A DNA stretch of 64,000 bases, taken from Rhabditoides inermis. Its lineage: Eukaryota; Nematoda; Chromadorea; Rhabditida; Rhabditidae. This document shows, one piece after another, positions 10,114-27,027 of the stretch. The stretch lies in assembly GCA_963966185.1 (NCBI GenBank), contig CAWZYM010000081.1, positions 77,501-141,500 of the forward strand, written 5' to 3'. The notes under the pieces were generated by a model. It ran no database searches. It was not told where the DNA came from and was given only the letters and a program-made list of their open reading frames with translations. Position numbers and translations under genes: made by a program. Position 1 is the stretch's first letter, and every line of letters begins with the position of its first letter.

Positions 10114-12841
10114 TCGCAGCGCCGCTGCGCCTGTATGTGCAAAATGCCCTATGGTGTCCGTCCATACATGGCTCCACAAAGGCCACCGATGCATGGATCC
10201 GGCTAAATTTGGTATGGCTGTGAAGCCCTCGGTCTGGAGATGCTCCCAAAATCTTTATGTTATCATATCTCTCATATCCGCGGAGCTATAAGCTCGAGAA
10301 AGTCCGACGAAATAGCGCGTAACAGGAGAGCGTCAGACAGAAAAGCAGTGAAATAGTGTGTCAGATGAAGAGACGGTTAGGTGGTTGAACGGTTGCATCG
10401 AGTAGGCCTTACAAGAACGAGTACTGCGAATCGCAGACTCCAGCTTTTGAGAAACGGTTTTGACGTCACTCCTCTAAACTTTTTAATCTACAAATCTGCC
10501 CGTAATCTTTTTATAACTCCTCCTGGTTTCCCTTCACGAAGTGATTTAATCGAGGCGAGGCGACACCAAACAATTGTCGCGGGCTGTTCAAGAAAACTAA
10601 GCAACCGTGTAAGGTCTCCCTTCACTACAACATGTATATAGGTGGCCACTACACTTCTACCAAAATTTGCATTTTTTTGTGACCTCTGACGCCCGCTATC
10701 AGTTAAACTCCTCTAATCGACGTCGTTTTATTGCCCCGCAACGAGAGAGTGTGGCGAGGTGAGAGTGCGCCAGCTGCCAGTCTGTCTGATGTCAGAGAAA
10801 AAGACAGTCAATTGTGCAAATGAGCGAGAACATCACCACGGACTACGAAACAGCTCACCACACTCCAACAAACTGTGCAATTTTTATTTTCTGAGCACAT
10901 ACAATAAAACATTACTAACTATATGCACTCATGTCATTCTATGTTCAATCAGGGAAGTGAGGCGAGGCGAATGAGTGCTACTATGTGGTACGCTCGACCT
11001 TCTCCTTTTCTCATCCCTCATGTCTTCAACTCTCTCTCTCTATATTTCATGATATTAGATCAGTGATACAAAGTTGCGCGGAACGTGCCGGAGCGTGTGT
11101 GGCGAGATGGTAGAGCTGCCAGCCAATCTGTCGACGAAAAAATGCTCTCTCTCTCTCTATCTCTCTCTCTCTCTCTGTCTCTCTCTTTCTCTTTCTCTCC
11201 CTCTCTTCCTCTATCTCTCTCTTATATATTATGATTTTAGATTAATGATAACTAAGAAGCCTACTTGGATCTAAAATCAATAATAATTGTCAACCAGTTG
11301 ATCATCTCTCTCTCTCTCTCTCTCTCTCCTCTCTCTATTTTATTTTATAATATTAGACCAGTGATAACTATAAATTATACTTGTATCTATAATAAACAGT
11401 AATTGTCAACCAGCTACTGATAGGCTTTTACCGCGGAGTGTGCCGGAGCGCCCTCTACGTGCATACGAGAGAGTGAAAAATCGAAGAGTCGGAGAAAATG
11501 CATATCAGTAGCAGTGATCAATGTATTATTATAATTGCTGATATACTGATCGGTTTTGACCGCGGAGGTGCGCGGAGCGTGCCGGAGCGCTTTCTGTGTG
11601 CATACGAGAAAGTGAACGATCAGAAGGTCGGAGAAAATGCATATCAGTAGCAGTGATCGATATATTCTTATTATTACTGATCTACTGACATATTTTGACC
11701 GCGGAGGCGCGCGGAGCGTGCCGGAGCGCTTTCTACATATGTGCATACGAGAAAGTGAACGATCAGAAGGTCGGAGAAAATGCATATCAGTAGCAGTGAT
11801 CGATATATTCTTATTGTTACTGATCTACTGATAAACTATGACCGCGGAGGCGCGCGGAGCGTGCCGGAGCGCTTTCTATGTGCATACGAGAAAGTGAACG
11901 ATCAGAAGGTCGGAGAAAATGCATATCAGTAGCAGTGATCGATATATTCTTATTTTTACTGATCTACTGATAAACTATGACCGCGGAGGCGCGCGGAGCG
12001 TGCCGGAGCGCTTTCTATGTGCATACGAGAAAGTGAACGATCAGAAGGTCGGAGAAAATGCATATCAGTAGCAGTGATCGATATATTCTTATTTTTACTG
12101 ATCTACTGATAAACTATGACCGCGGAGGCGCGCGGAGCGTGCCGGAGCGCTTTCTATGTGCATACGAAAGAGTGAAATATCAGAGAGTAGGAGAAAATGC
12201 ATATCAGTATCAGTGATCAATGTTTTATTATAATTACTGATATACTGAACGGCTTTGAGCGCGGAGGCGCGCGAAGCGTGCCGGAGCGCCTTCTATGTGC
12301 ATACGAAAGAGTAAAAAATCAGAGAGTCGGAGAAAATGCATATCAGTATCAGTGATCAATCTATTATTATGTATTATGATTACTGTTCTACTGATCGGCT
12401 TTGGCCGCGAAGGCGCGCGAAGCGTGCCGGAGCGCTTTCTATGTGCATACGAAAGAGTAAAAAATCAGAGAGTCGGAGAAAATGCATATCAGTATCAGTG
12501 AATAATATATTATTATTTTTATTACTGATCTACTGATAGGCTCTGACAGCGGAGCGTGCCGGAGCGCCTTCTATGAGCATAGTAAATACACCTGTAGAAA
12601 AGCAGTCAACCAGATACTATCAACCAGATAGACTGTGACACTATCTAATTATTTAAAGTTACTGAAAATAAAAAAAAATATAAATAAAGATCGGTCATCT
12701 ACAAGAAGACTGACAACAGCACTTCTAGTACAGCTCCTAATAGCACTTCCAGAGCACATATCAAGTCAATCTATATATCAATCGATAGATAATTTTCTCC
12801 TCGATTTTATACCTATATTTCTAGCGCGCGAAGCGCGCTAG
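10114..12841 (+). mobile_element. Helitron-like element E1 (first of array)
   Basis: Reference entry for the architecture. 5' TC, then a small palindrome (CGCAGCG-C-CGCTGCG), the conserved AAAATGCCCTATGGTGTCC motif, a unique body to about 10980, CT-rich tracts (about 11141-11222 and 11304-11337), core repeats of about 139 bp (11428-12545), a 3' tail (12546-12820) and the terminal palindrome 12821-12841: arms CTAGCGCGC and GCGCGCTAG around GAA. The next element starts at once with TC. TC...CTAG ends with a GC hairpin at the 3' end are Helitron hallmarks. No Rep or helicase frame is present, so the element is non-autonomous. An 86-codon open frame at 10381-10641 recurs in other bodies but I do not regard it as a gene. 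Confidence 0.7.
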
Positions 12842-16009
<3,168 letters not shown>

Positions 16010-16919
16010 TCGCAGCGCCGCTGCGCCTGTATGTGTAAAATGCCCTATGGTGTCCGTCCATACATGGCTCCACAAAGGCCACCGATGCATGGATCCGGCT
16101 AAATTTGGTATGGCTGTAAAGCCCTCGGTCTGGAGATGCTCCCAAAATCTTTATGTTATCATATCTCTCATATCCGTGGAGCTATAAGCTCGAGAAAGTC
16201 CGACGAAATAGCGCGTAACAGGAGAGCGTCAGACAGAAAAGCAGTGAAATAGTGTGTCAGATGAAGAGACGGTTAGGTGGTTGAACGGTTGCATCGAGTA
16301 GGCCTTACAAGAACGAGTACTGCGAATCGCAGACTCCAGCTTTCGAGAAACGGTTTTGACGTCACTCCTCTAAACTTCCTAATCTACAAATCTGCCCGTA
16401 ATCTTTTTATAACTCCTCCTGGTTTCTTTTCACGAAGTGATTTAATCGAGGCGAGGCGACACCAAACAATTGTCGCGGGCTGTTCAAGAAAACTAGGCAA
16501 CCGTGTAAGGTCTCCCTTTACTACAACATGCATATAGGTGGCCACTACACTTCTACCAAAATTTGCGTTTTTTTGTGACCTCTGACGCCCGCTGTCAATT
16601 AAATTCCTCTAATCGACGCCACTTTATTGCCCCACGACGAGAGAGTGTGGCGAGGTGAGAGTGCGCCAGCTGCCAGTCTGTCTGCTGTTAGAGAAAGAAA
16701 CAGTAAATTGTGCAAATGAGCGAGAACATCACCATGCACCACAAAACAGCTCACCATCAAACTGTGCGAATTCTTTTTTCTGAGCACATACAATAAAACA
16801 TTACTATATGCACTCACGTCATTTTATATTCAATCATAGAAGTGAGGCGAGGCGAAATACTATGTAACCTCCATTTCTCATCCCTCACTTTTACTCATCC
16901 ATTATTTTCGTCTCTCTCT

Positions 16920-16960
<41 letters not shown>

Positions 16961-17074
16961 CCTCTCTCCTTCACTCCCTCTCTCCCTCTATTTCTCTCTT
17001 ATATTATAATTTTAGATTAGTGATAACTATGAAGTCTACTTGAAACTAAATCAATAATAATTGTCAACCAGCTG

Positions 17075-17125
<51 letters not shown>

Positions 17126-18464
17126 CTTTTTCTCTCTCTCTTTCTTCCTCTCTCTTATATTTTATATTATTAGACCAGTGATAACTATAAACTATACTTG
17201 TATCTATAATAAATAGTAATTGTCAACCAGCTACTGATAGGCTTTTACCGCGGAGTGTGCCGGAGCGCCCTCTGTGTGCATACGAGAGAGTGAAAGATCA
17301 TAGAGTCGGAGAAAATGCATATCAGTAGCAGTGATCAATATAGTCTTATTATTACTGATCTACTGATCGACTTTGACCGCGGAGGCGCGCGAAGCGTGCC
17401 GGAGCGCTTTCTATGTGCATACGAGAGAGTGAAAGATCAGAGAGTTGGAGAGAATGCATATCAGTAGCAGTGATAAATATAGTCTTATTATTACTGATCT
17501 ACTGATCGACTTTGACCGCGGAGGCGCTCGGAGCGTGCCGGAGCGCTTTCTATGTGCATACGAGAAAGTGAAAGATCAGAGAGTCGGAGAAAATGCAAAT
17601 CAGTAGCAGTGATCAATACATTCTTATTATTACTGATCTACTGATATACTTTGACCGCGGAGGCGCGCGGAGCGTGCCGGAGCGCTTTCTATGTGCATAC
17701 GAGAAAATGAACGATCAGAGAGTCGGAGAAAATGCATATAGGTATCAGTGATCTATGTTTTATTATAATTACTGATCTACTGATCGGCTTTGACCGCGGA
17801 GGCGCGCGAAGCGTGCCGGAGCGCCCTCTAAGTGCATACGAGAGAGTAAAAGATCAGAGAGTCGGAGAAAATGCATATCAGTATCAGTTATCTATGTATT
17901 ATTATAATTACTGATCTACTGATCGGCTTTGACCGCGGAGGCGCGCGAAGCGTGCCGGAGCGCCCTCTAAGTGCATACGAGAGAAATAAAGATCAGAGAG
18001 TAGGAGAAAATGCATATCAGTATCAGTGATCTATGTTTTATTATAATTACTGATCTACTGATCGGCTTTGACCGCGGAGGCGCGCGAAGCGTGCCGGAGC
18101 GCCCTCTAAGTGCATACGAGAGAGTAAAAAATCAGAGAGTCGGAGAAAATGCATATCAGTATCAGTGATCAATGTATTATTATAATTACTGATCTACTGA
18201 TCGGCTTCGACCGCGGAGGCGCGCGAAGCGTGCCGGAGCGCCCTCTATGTGCATACGAGAGAGTTAAAGATCAGAAAATTACTGAAAATTGAAAAAAAGG
18301 AATCAAATAAAGATCAGTCATCTACTGAAAGACTGACAACAGCACTTCTAGCACAGCTCCTATTAGCACTTCCAGAGCACATATCAAGTCAATCTATATA
18401 TCAATCGATAGATAATTTTCTCCTCTATTTTATACCTATATTTCTAGCGCGCGAAGCGCGCTAG
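16010..18464 (+). mobile_element. Helitron-like element E3
   Basis: E1-type body; two CT tracts (about 16908-17006 and 17077-17155) separated by about 70 bp; seven or eight 139-bp cores (17247-18260); palindrome 18444-18464. No 110-bp cores. Confidence 0.7.
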
Positions 18465-21400
18465 TCGCAGCGCCGCTGCGCCGCTCTGGCTAAATGTCCT
18501 ATGGTGTCCGTCCGTCCGTATCTCCAGAAGGCCCACCGACGTATGGATTGCTACAAATTTGACATCTTCTTGAAGCCCTCGATCTGGAGATGCGGTATAA
18601 AATAGAGGTTTTTGATAACTCTCCTCTCCGCGGACTTATAAGGCAAAACGTGACGGTTAGACAATCCGGCGAAATAGACTGCAAAAAGGCAAGAGTCAGA
18701 CACTGAGCGACGAAATAGTGTGTCAATGATGAGAGGGAAAAGAAAGGCGGGGCCACAATTTATGCCTCTTTGAGTATACCTTACAAGAACGATTACTGCG
18801 AATCGCAGACTTCAGCTATCGAAAAACGATTTCGACGTCACTCCTCTACACTCCCTTACCTACAAATCTGCCCGTAATCTTTTTATAACTCTTTCTGGTT
18901 AGCTTTCACGAAGTGATTTAATCGAGGCGAGGCGAGACCAAACATTTGTCGCGGGCTGTTTAAGAAAACTAGGCAACCGTGTAAGGTCTCCTTTTACTAC
19001 AACATGCAAATAGGTGGCCACTACACTTCTACCAAAATTTGCATCATTTTGTGACCTCTGACGCCCGCTATCAATTAAATTCCTCTAATCGACGTCGTTT
19101 TATTGCCCCGCGACGAGAGAGTGTGGCGAGGTGAGAGTGCGCCAGCTGCCAGTCTGTCTGCTGTTAGAGAAAGAGACAGTCAATTGTGCAAATGAGCGAG
19201 AACATCACCATGCACTACGAAACAGCTCACCACACTCCAAAAAACTGCGCTAATTTTATTTTTTGAGCAAATACTATAAAATTTTACTATATGCACTCAC
19301 GTCATTCTATATTCAATCAGGGAAGTGAGGCGAGGCGAAATAGTATGTAACCTTCTTTTTTCATTCAATTCCTTTTTTCATCTCTCTTACTCTCTTCCTC
19401 TCTTTCTCTCTTTCTCTCTCTCTCCTGCTCTCTCTCTCTATCTCTCTTAAAAATTGACCGCTGAGGCGCGCGGAGCGGCTGTCTGTGATCAAAGGCGAGA
19501 GTAGAGATTTTATAATATTAGATCCGTGATAACTAATCATTGTCAACCAGCTACTGATAGAATTTGACCGCTGAAACGCGCGGAGCGGCTATCTATGATC
19601 GTAGGCGAGAGTAGAGATTTTATAATTTTAGATCCGTGATAACTAATCATTGTCAACCAGCTACTGATAGAATTTGAGCGCGGAGCGGCTGTCTGTGATC
19701 ATAGGCGAGAGTAGATATTTTATAATATTAGATCCGTGATAACTAATCATTGTCAACCAGCTACTGATAGAATTTGACCGCGGAGCGGCTGTCTGTGATC
19801 ATCGGCGAGAGTAAATATTTTATAATATTAGATCCGTGATAACTAATCATTGTCAACCAGCTACTGATAGAATTTGATCGCGGAGCGGCTGTCTATGATC
19901 ATAGGCGAGAGTAGATATTTTATAATATTAGATCCGTGATAACTAATCATTGTCAACCAGCTACTGATAGAATTTGACCGTGGAGGCGCGCGGAGCGGCT
20001 GTCTGTGATCATAGGCGAGAGTAGAGATTTTATAATATTAGATCCGTGATAACTAATCATTGTCAACCAGCTACTGATAGGATTTGACCGCTGAGGCGCG
20101 CGGAGCGGCTATCTATGATCGTAGGCGAGAGTAGTTGTTTTATGATGAGAAAGTGAAAGATCAGAGAGTATAAGAAAATGCATATCTGTATCAGTGATCA
20201 ATGTATTATTATAATTACTGATCTACTGATAGAGTTTTAACGCGGAGACGCGCGGAGCGTGCCGAAGCGCCTCCTATGTGCATCCGAGAGAGTGAAATAT
20301 CAGAGAGTCGGAGAAAATGCAAAACAGTAACAGTGATCAATATATTATTATTATTACTGATCTACTAATAGACTCTGACCGCGGAGGCGCGCGAAGCGTG
20401 CCGGAGCGCCTCCTACATATGTGCATCCGAGAGAGTGAAATATCAGAGAGTCGGAGAGAATGCATATCAGTAACAGTGATAAATGTTTTTTTTTATAATT
20501 ACTGATCTACTGATCGGCTTTGACCGCGGAGGCGCGCGAAGCATGCCGGAGCGCCTTCTATGTGCATACGAGAGAGTAACGGATCAGAGAGTAGGAGAGA
20601 ATGCATATCAGTATCAGTGATCAATATATTATTATAATTACTGATCTACTGATCGACTTTGACCGCGGAGGCACGCGAAGCCGGAGCGCCCTCTATGTGC
20701 ATACGAGAGAGTAACGGATCAGAGAGTAGGACAGAATGCATATCAGTATCAGTGATCAATATATTATTATTATTACTGATCTACTAATAGACTCTGACCG
20801 CGGAGGCGCGCGAAGCGTGCCGGAGCGCCTCCTACATATGTGCATCCGAGAGAGTGAAATATCAGAGAGTCGGAGAGAATGCATATCAGTAACAGTGATC
20901 AATGTTTTTTTTTATAATTACTGATCTACTGATCGGCTTTGACCGCGGAGGCGCGCGAAGCATGCCGGAGCGCCTTCTATGTGCATACGAGAAAGTGAAC
21001 GATCAGAGAGTCGGAGAAAATTCATATCAGTAGCAGTGATCAATGCATTCTTACTATTACTGATCTACTGATATATTTTGACCGCGGAGGCGCGCGGAGC
21101 GTGCCGGAGCGCTTTCTATGTGCATACGAGAAAGTGAACGATCAGAGAGTCGGAGAAAATTCATATCAGTAGCAGTGATCAATGCATTCTTACTAATACT
21201 GATCTACTAATATATTTTGACCGCGGAGGCGCGCGGAGCGTGCCGGAGCGCTTTCTATGTGCATACGAGAAAGTGAACGATCAGAGAGTCGGAGAAAATT
21301 CATATCAGTAGCAGTGATCAATGCATTCTTACTATTACTGATCTACTGATAGAATTTGACCGCGGAGGCGCGCGGAGCGTGCCGGAGCGCTTTCTATGTG

Positions 21401-22954
21401 CATACGAGAGAGTGAAAGATCAGAGAGTCGGAGATAATTCATATCAGTAGCAGTGATCAATGCATTCTTACTATCACTGATCTACTGATATATTTTGACC
21501 GCGGAGGCGCGCGGAGCGTGCCGGAGCGCTTTCTATGTGCATACGAGAGAGTGAAAGATCAGAGAGTCGGAGATAATTCATATCAGTAGCAGTGATCAAT
21601 GCATTCTTACTATTACTGATCTACTGATATATTTTGACCGCGGAGGCGCGCGGAGCGTGCCGGAGCGCTTTCTATGTGCATACGAGAGAGTGAAAGATCA
21701 GAGAGTCGGAGAAAATTCATATCAGTAGCAGTGATCAATATTTATTCTTATTATTACTGATCTACTGATATATTTTGACCGCGGAGGCGCGCGGAGCGTG
21801 CCGGAGCGCTTTCTATGTGCATACGAGAGAGTGAAAGATCAGAGATTCGGAGAAAATTCATATCAGTAGCAGTGATCAATATTTATTCTTATTATTACTG
21901 ATCTACTGATAGGCTCTGACCGCGAAGGCGCGCGGAGCGTGCCGGAGCGCCTTCTATGTGCATACGAGAGAGTAACGGATCAGAGAGTAGGAGAGAATGC
22001 ATATCAGTATCAGTGATCAATATATTATTATAATCACTGATCTACTGATCGGCTTTGACCGCGGAGGCGCGCGAAGCGTGCCGGAGCGCCTTCTATGAGC
22101 ATAGTAAATACATCTGTAGAAAAGCAGTCAACCAGATCAGAGAGTCGGAGAAAATGCATATCAGTAGCAGTGCTCAATATATTCTTATTATTACTGATCT
22201 ACTGATCGACTTGAACCGCGGAGGCGTGCGGAGCGTGCCGGAGCGCCCTCCATGTGCATACGAGAGAGTAAAATGTCAGAGAGTAGGAGAAAATGCTTAT
22301 CAGTATCAGTGGTCATTATATTGTTATTTTTATCACTAATCTACTGATAGGCTCTGACAGCGGAGCGTGCCGGAGTGCCTTCTATGAGCATAGTAAATAC
22401 ATCTGTAGAAAAGCAGTCAACCAGATCAGAGAGTCGGAGAAAATGCATATCAGTAGCAGTGCTCAATATATTCTTATTATTACTGATCTACTGATCGACT
22501 TGAACCGCGGATGCGTGCGGAGCGTGCCGGAGCGCCCTCCATGTGCATACGAGAGAGTAAAATGTCAGAGAGTAGGAGAAAATGCTTATCAGTATCAGTG
22601 AGGTCATTATATTGTTGTTTTTATCACTAATCTACTGATAGGCTCTGACAGCGGAGCGTGCCGGAGTGCCTTCTATGAGCATAGTAAATACATCTGTAGA
22701 AAAGCAGTCAACCAGATACTATCAACCAGATACTGATAAACTGTGACACTTTCTAATTATTTGAAACTACTGAAAAATAGAAAAAAAAGGAAATAAATAA
22801 AAATCAGTCATCTACTGAAAGACTGACAACAGCACTTCTAGAACAGTTCCTAATAGCACATCCAGAGCACATCTCAAGTCAATCTATATATCAATCGATA
22901 GATAATTTTCTCCTCTATTTTATACCTATATTTCTAGCGCGCGAAGCGCGCTAG
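18465..22954 (+). mobile_element. Helitron-like element E4
   Basis: A different 5' body (GCTCTGGCTAAATGTCC, then GTCC repeated from about 18506), shared with E11. 110-bp cores come first (19454-20130) and 139-bp cores follow (20140-22370), the opposite order to E2. Near the end, the start of the tail (GAGCATAGTAAATACATCTG) occurs three times, at about 22097, 22386 and 22677, the first two running straight back into core sequence. Palindrome 22934-22954. Confidence 0.7.
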
Positions 22955-23849
22955 TCGCAGCGCCGCTGCGCCTGTATGTGCAAAATGCCCTATGGTGTCC
23001 GTCCATACATGGCTCCACAAAGGCCACCGATGCATGGATCCGGCTAAATTTGGTATGGCTGTAAAGCCCTCGGTCTGGAGATGCTCCCAAAATCTTTATT
23101 TTATCATATCTCTCATATCCGCGGAGCTATAAGCTCGAGAAAGTCCGACGAAATAGCGCGTAATCCGAGAGAGTCAGACAGAAAACAGGCGAAATAGTGT
23201 GTCAGATGAAGAGACGGTTAGGTCGTTGAACGGTTGCATCGAGTAGACCTTACAAGAACGAGTACTGCGAATCGCAGACTTCAGCTTTCGAGAAACGGTT
23301 TCGACGTCACTCCTCTACACTCCCTCACCTACAAATCTGCCCGTAATCTTTTTATAATTCCTCCTGGTTTCCTTTCACGAAGTGATTTAGTCGAGGCGAG
23401 GCGACACCAAACAGTTGTCGCGGGCTGTTCAAGAAAACTAGGCAACCGTGTCAGATCTCCCTTTACTACAACATGCATATAGGTGGCCACTATACTTCTT
23501 CCAAAATTAGCATCTTTTTGTGACCTCTGACGCCCGCTATCAATTAAATTCCTCTAATCGACGCCACTTTATTGCCCCGCGACGAGAGAGTGTGGCGCGG
23601 TGAGAGTGCGCCAGATGCCAGTCTGTCTGATGTCAGAGAAAAATACAGTCAATTGTGCAAATGAGCGAGAACATCACCACGCACTACGAAACAGCTCACC
23701 ACACTTCACAAACTGTGCAAATTCTATATTCTGAGCAAACACAATACAAATATAACTGTATGCACTAAAGACATTCTACCTTCAATCAGGGAAGTGAGGC
23801 GAGGCAAAACACTATGTAACCTTCTATTCTCATCCAATTCCTTTTCTCA

Positions 23850-23893
<44 letters not shown>

Positions 23894-25637
23894 ATTTTCT
23901 AATATTTTACCGCGGAGTGTGCCAGAGCGCCCTCTATGTGCATACGAGATAGTAAAAGATCAGAGAGTTGGAGAAAATGCATATCAGTATCAGTGATCAA
24001 TATATTATTATAATTACTGATCTACTGATCGGCTTTGACCGCAAAGACGCGCGAAGCGTGCCGGAGCGCTTTCTATGTGCAAACAAGAAGGTGAACGATC
24101 AGAGAGTCGGAGAAAATGCATATCAGTATCAGTGATCAATGTTTTATTATAATTACTGATATACTGATCGGCTTTGACCGCGGAGGCGCGCGAATCGTGC
24201 CGGAGCGCCTTTTATGTGCATACGAAAGAGTAAAAAATCAAAGAGTGGGAGAGAATGCATATCAGTATCAGTAATCAATATAATTTTATATTTACTGATC
24301 TACTGTACGGCTTTGACCGCGGAGGCGCGCGAAGCGTACCGGAGCGCCTTTTATGTGCATACGAAAGAGTAAAAGATCAGAGAGTCGGAGAAAATGCATA
24401 TCAGTATCAGTGATCAATATATTCTTATTTTTACTGATCTACTGATATACTTTGACCGCGGAGGCGCGCGGAGCGTGCCGGAGCGCTTTCTATGTGCATA
24501 CGAGAAAGTGAACGATCAGAGTCGGAGAAAATGCATATCAGTATCAGTGATCAATGTATTAGTATAATCACTGATCTACTGATATACTTTGACCGCGGAG
24601 GCGTGCGAAGCGTGCCGGAGCGCTTTCTATGTGGATACGAGAAAGTGAACGATCAGAGAGTCGGAGAAAATGCATATCAGTAGCAGTGATCAATATAATC
24701 TTTTTATTACTGATCTACTGATATACTTTGACCGCGGAGGCGCGCGGAGCGTGCCGGAGCGCTTTCTATGTGCATACGAGAAAGTGAACGATCAGAGTCG
24801 GAGAAAATGCATATCAGTAGCAGTGATCAATGTATTATTATATTTACTGATCTACTGATATACTTTGACCGCGGAGGCACGCGAAGCGTGCCGGAGCGCC
24901 CTCTATGTATATGCATACGGAAGGTTAAAAGATCAGAGAGTCGGAGAAAATGCATATCAGTAGCAGTGATCAATATATTATTATAATTACTGATCTACTG
25001 ATAGACTTTGACAGCGGAGGCGCGCGGAGCGTGCCCGGAGCGCTTTCTATGTGCATACGAGAAAATGAACGATCAGAGAGTCGGAGAAAATTCATATCAG
25101 TAGCAGTGATCAATGTATTCATATTCATATTAATACTGATATACTGATATACTTTGACCGCGGAGGCGCGCGGAGCGGCTGTCTATGATCGTAGGCGAGA
25201 GTAGATATTTTATAATATTAGATCCGTGATAACTAATCATTGTCAACCAGCTACTGATAGAATTTGACCGCGGAGACGCGCGGAGCGGCTGTCTGTGATC
25301 AAAGGCGAGAGTAGATATTTTATATTATTAGATCCGTGATAACTAATCATTGTCAACCAGCTACTGATAGAATTTGACCGCGGAGGCGCGCGGAGCGGCT
25401 GTCTGTGATCAAAGGCGAGAGTAGAGATTTTATATTATTTGATACGTGATAACTAATCATTGTCAACCAGCTACTGATAGAATTTGACCGCTGAGGCGCG
25501 CGGAGCGTCTGTCTGTGATGAAAGGCGAGAGTAGAGATTTTATAATCTTAGATCCGTGATAACTAATCATTGTCAACCAGCTACTGATAGAATTTGACCG
25601 CGGAGGCACGTGGTAGCGTGCCGGAGCGCCTTCTAGA

Positions 25638-25686
<49 letters not shown>

Positions 25687-26065
25687 CAGAGAGACAGAGA
25701 GAGAGAGAGAAGCGGAGAAACGGAAAGTGTAGTTTAGTTATGACATAGTTATCACTCATATACCGATAGTCTTCGGCTGCATCTCGGAGCGCCTTCTATG
25801 AGCATAGGTAAGATAATATCAGTCGAGAATCAAAAATTATCAACCAGCTACTGTTAGACATTGACAATGTTCAAACATTTGTTAATACTGTAATTCAAAA
25901 TTAATGAAATAGATCATTCATGTTTGGAAGGCTCTGACAACAGAACTTCTAGCACAGCTCCTAATAGCACTTCCAGAGCACATATCAAGTCAATCTATAT
26001 ATCCATCGATAGATAATTTTCTCCTCTATTTTATACCTATATTTCTAGCGCGCGAAGCGCGCTAG
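22955..26065 (+). mobile_element. Helitron-like element E5
   Basis: Near-identical copy of E2 (offset 10113 in the body, 10030 after the CT tract, which is about 80 bp shorter here at 23852-23889). The GA tract (about 25640-25712) is longer than in E2. Palindrome 26045-26065. Confidence 0.7.
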
Positions 26066-26991
26066 TTGCAGCGCCCGCTGCGCCGGCCAGTGTAAAATGC
26101 CCTATGGTTTCCGTCCGTCCGTCCGTACGTCCATCGCTCTACCGCGCCACCCACTACTCCTATCTAGCCAAACGTGACATCGATCCGATGGTCTCGGTCC
26201 CGAGATGCAGGATTCCAATTTTCAGATCTTTATCTCTCATATCCGCGGAGCTATAAGCTAAAGAAAGTCCGACGAAATAGCGCGTAATCCGAGAGAGTCA
26301 GACAGAAAACAGGCGAAATAGTGTGTCAGATGAAGAGACGGGTCACTGGCGAATCGGCTGCGGCGAGTAGACCTTACAAGAACGAGCACTGCGAATCGCA
26401 GACTTCAGCTATCGAAAAACGGTTTCGACGTCGCTCCTCTACACTCCCTCACCTACAAATCTGCCCGTAATTCTTTTTATAACTCCTCCTGGTTTCCTTT
26501 CACGAAGTGATTTAGTCGAGGCGAGGCGACACCAAACAGTTGTCGCGGGCTGTTCAAGGAAACTAGGCAACCGTGTAAGGTCTCCCTTTACTACAACATG
26601 CAAATAGGTGGCCACTACACTTCCACCAAAATTTGCATCTTTTTGTGACCTCTGACGCCCGCTATCAATTAAATTCCTCTAATCGACGCCACTTTATTGC
26701 CCCGCGACGAGAGAGTGTGGCGAGGTGAGAGTGCGCCAGCTGCCAGTCTGTCTGCTGTTAGAGAAAGAAACAGTAAATTGTGCGAATGAGCGAGAACCTG
26801 ACCATGCACTACGAAACAGCTCACCACACTCCACAAACTGTGCAAATTCTCTATTCTGAGCAAATACAATACAAATAGAACTGTATGCACTAACGACATT
26901 CTATATTCAATCAGGGAAGTGAGGCGAGGCGAAGTACTTTGTAGTACCACCTCCTTTTCTCATCCCTCCTTTTCTCATCCCTCTCTTTTTC

Positions 26992-27027
<36 letters not shown>

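Noticed and set aside
11637..12541. Recurrent 60-85 codon frames in the 139-bp cores (MHISISDQ... and similar)
   Set aside because: Core units are tandem repeats and the frames depend on unit length; stops and frame changes occur freely between units.
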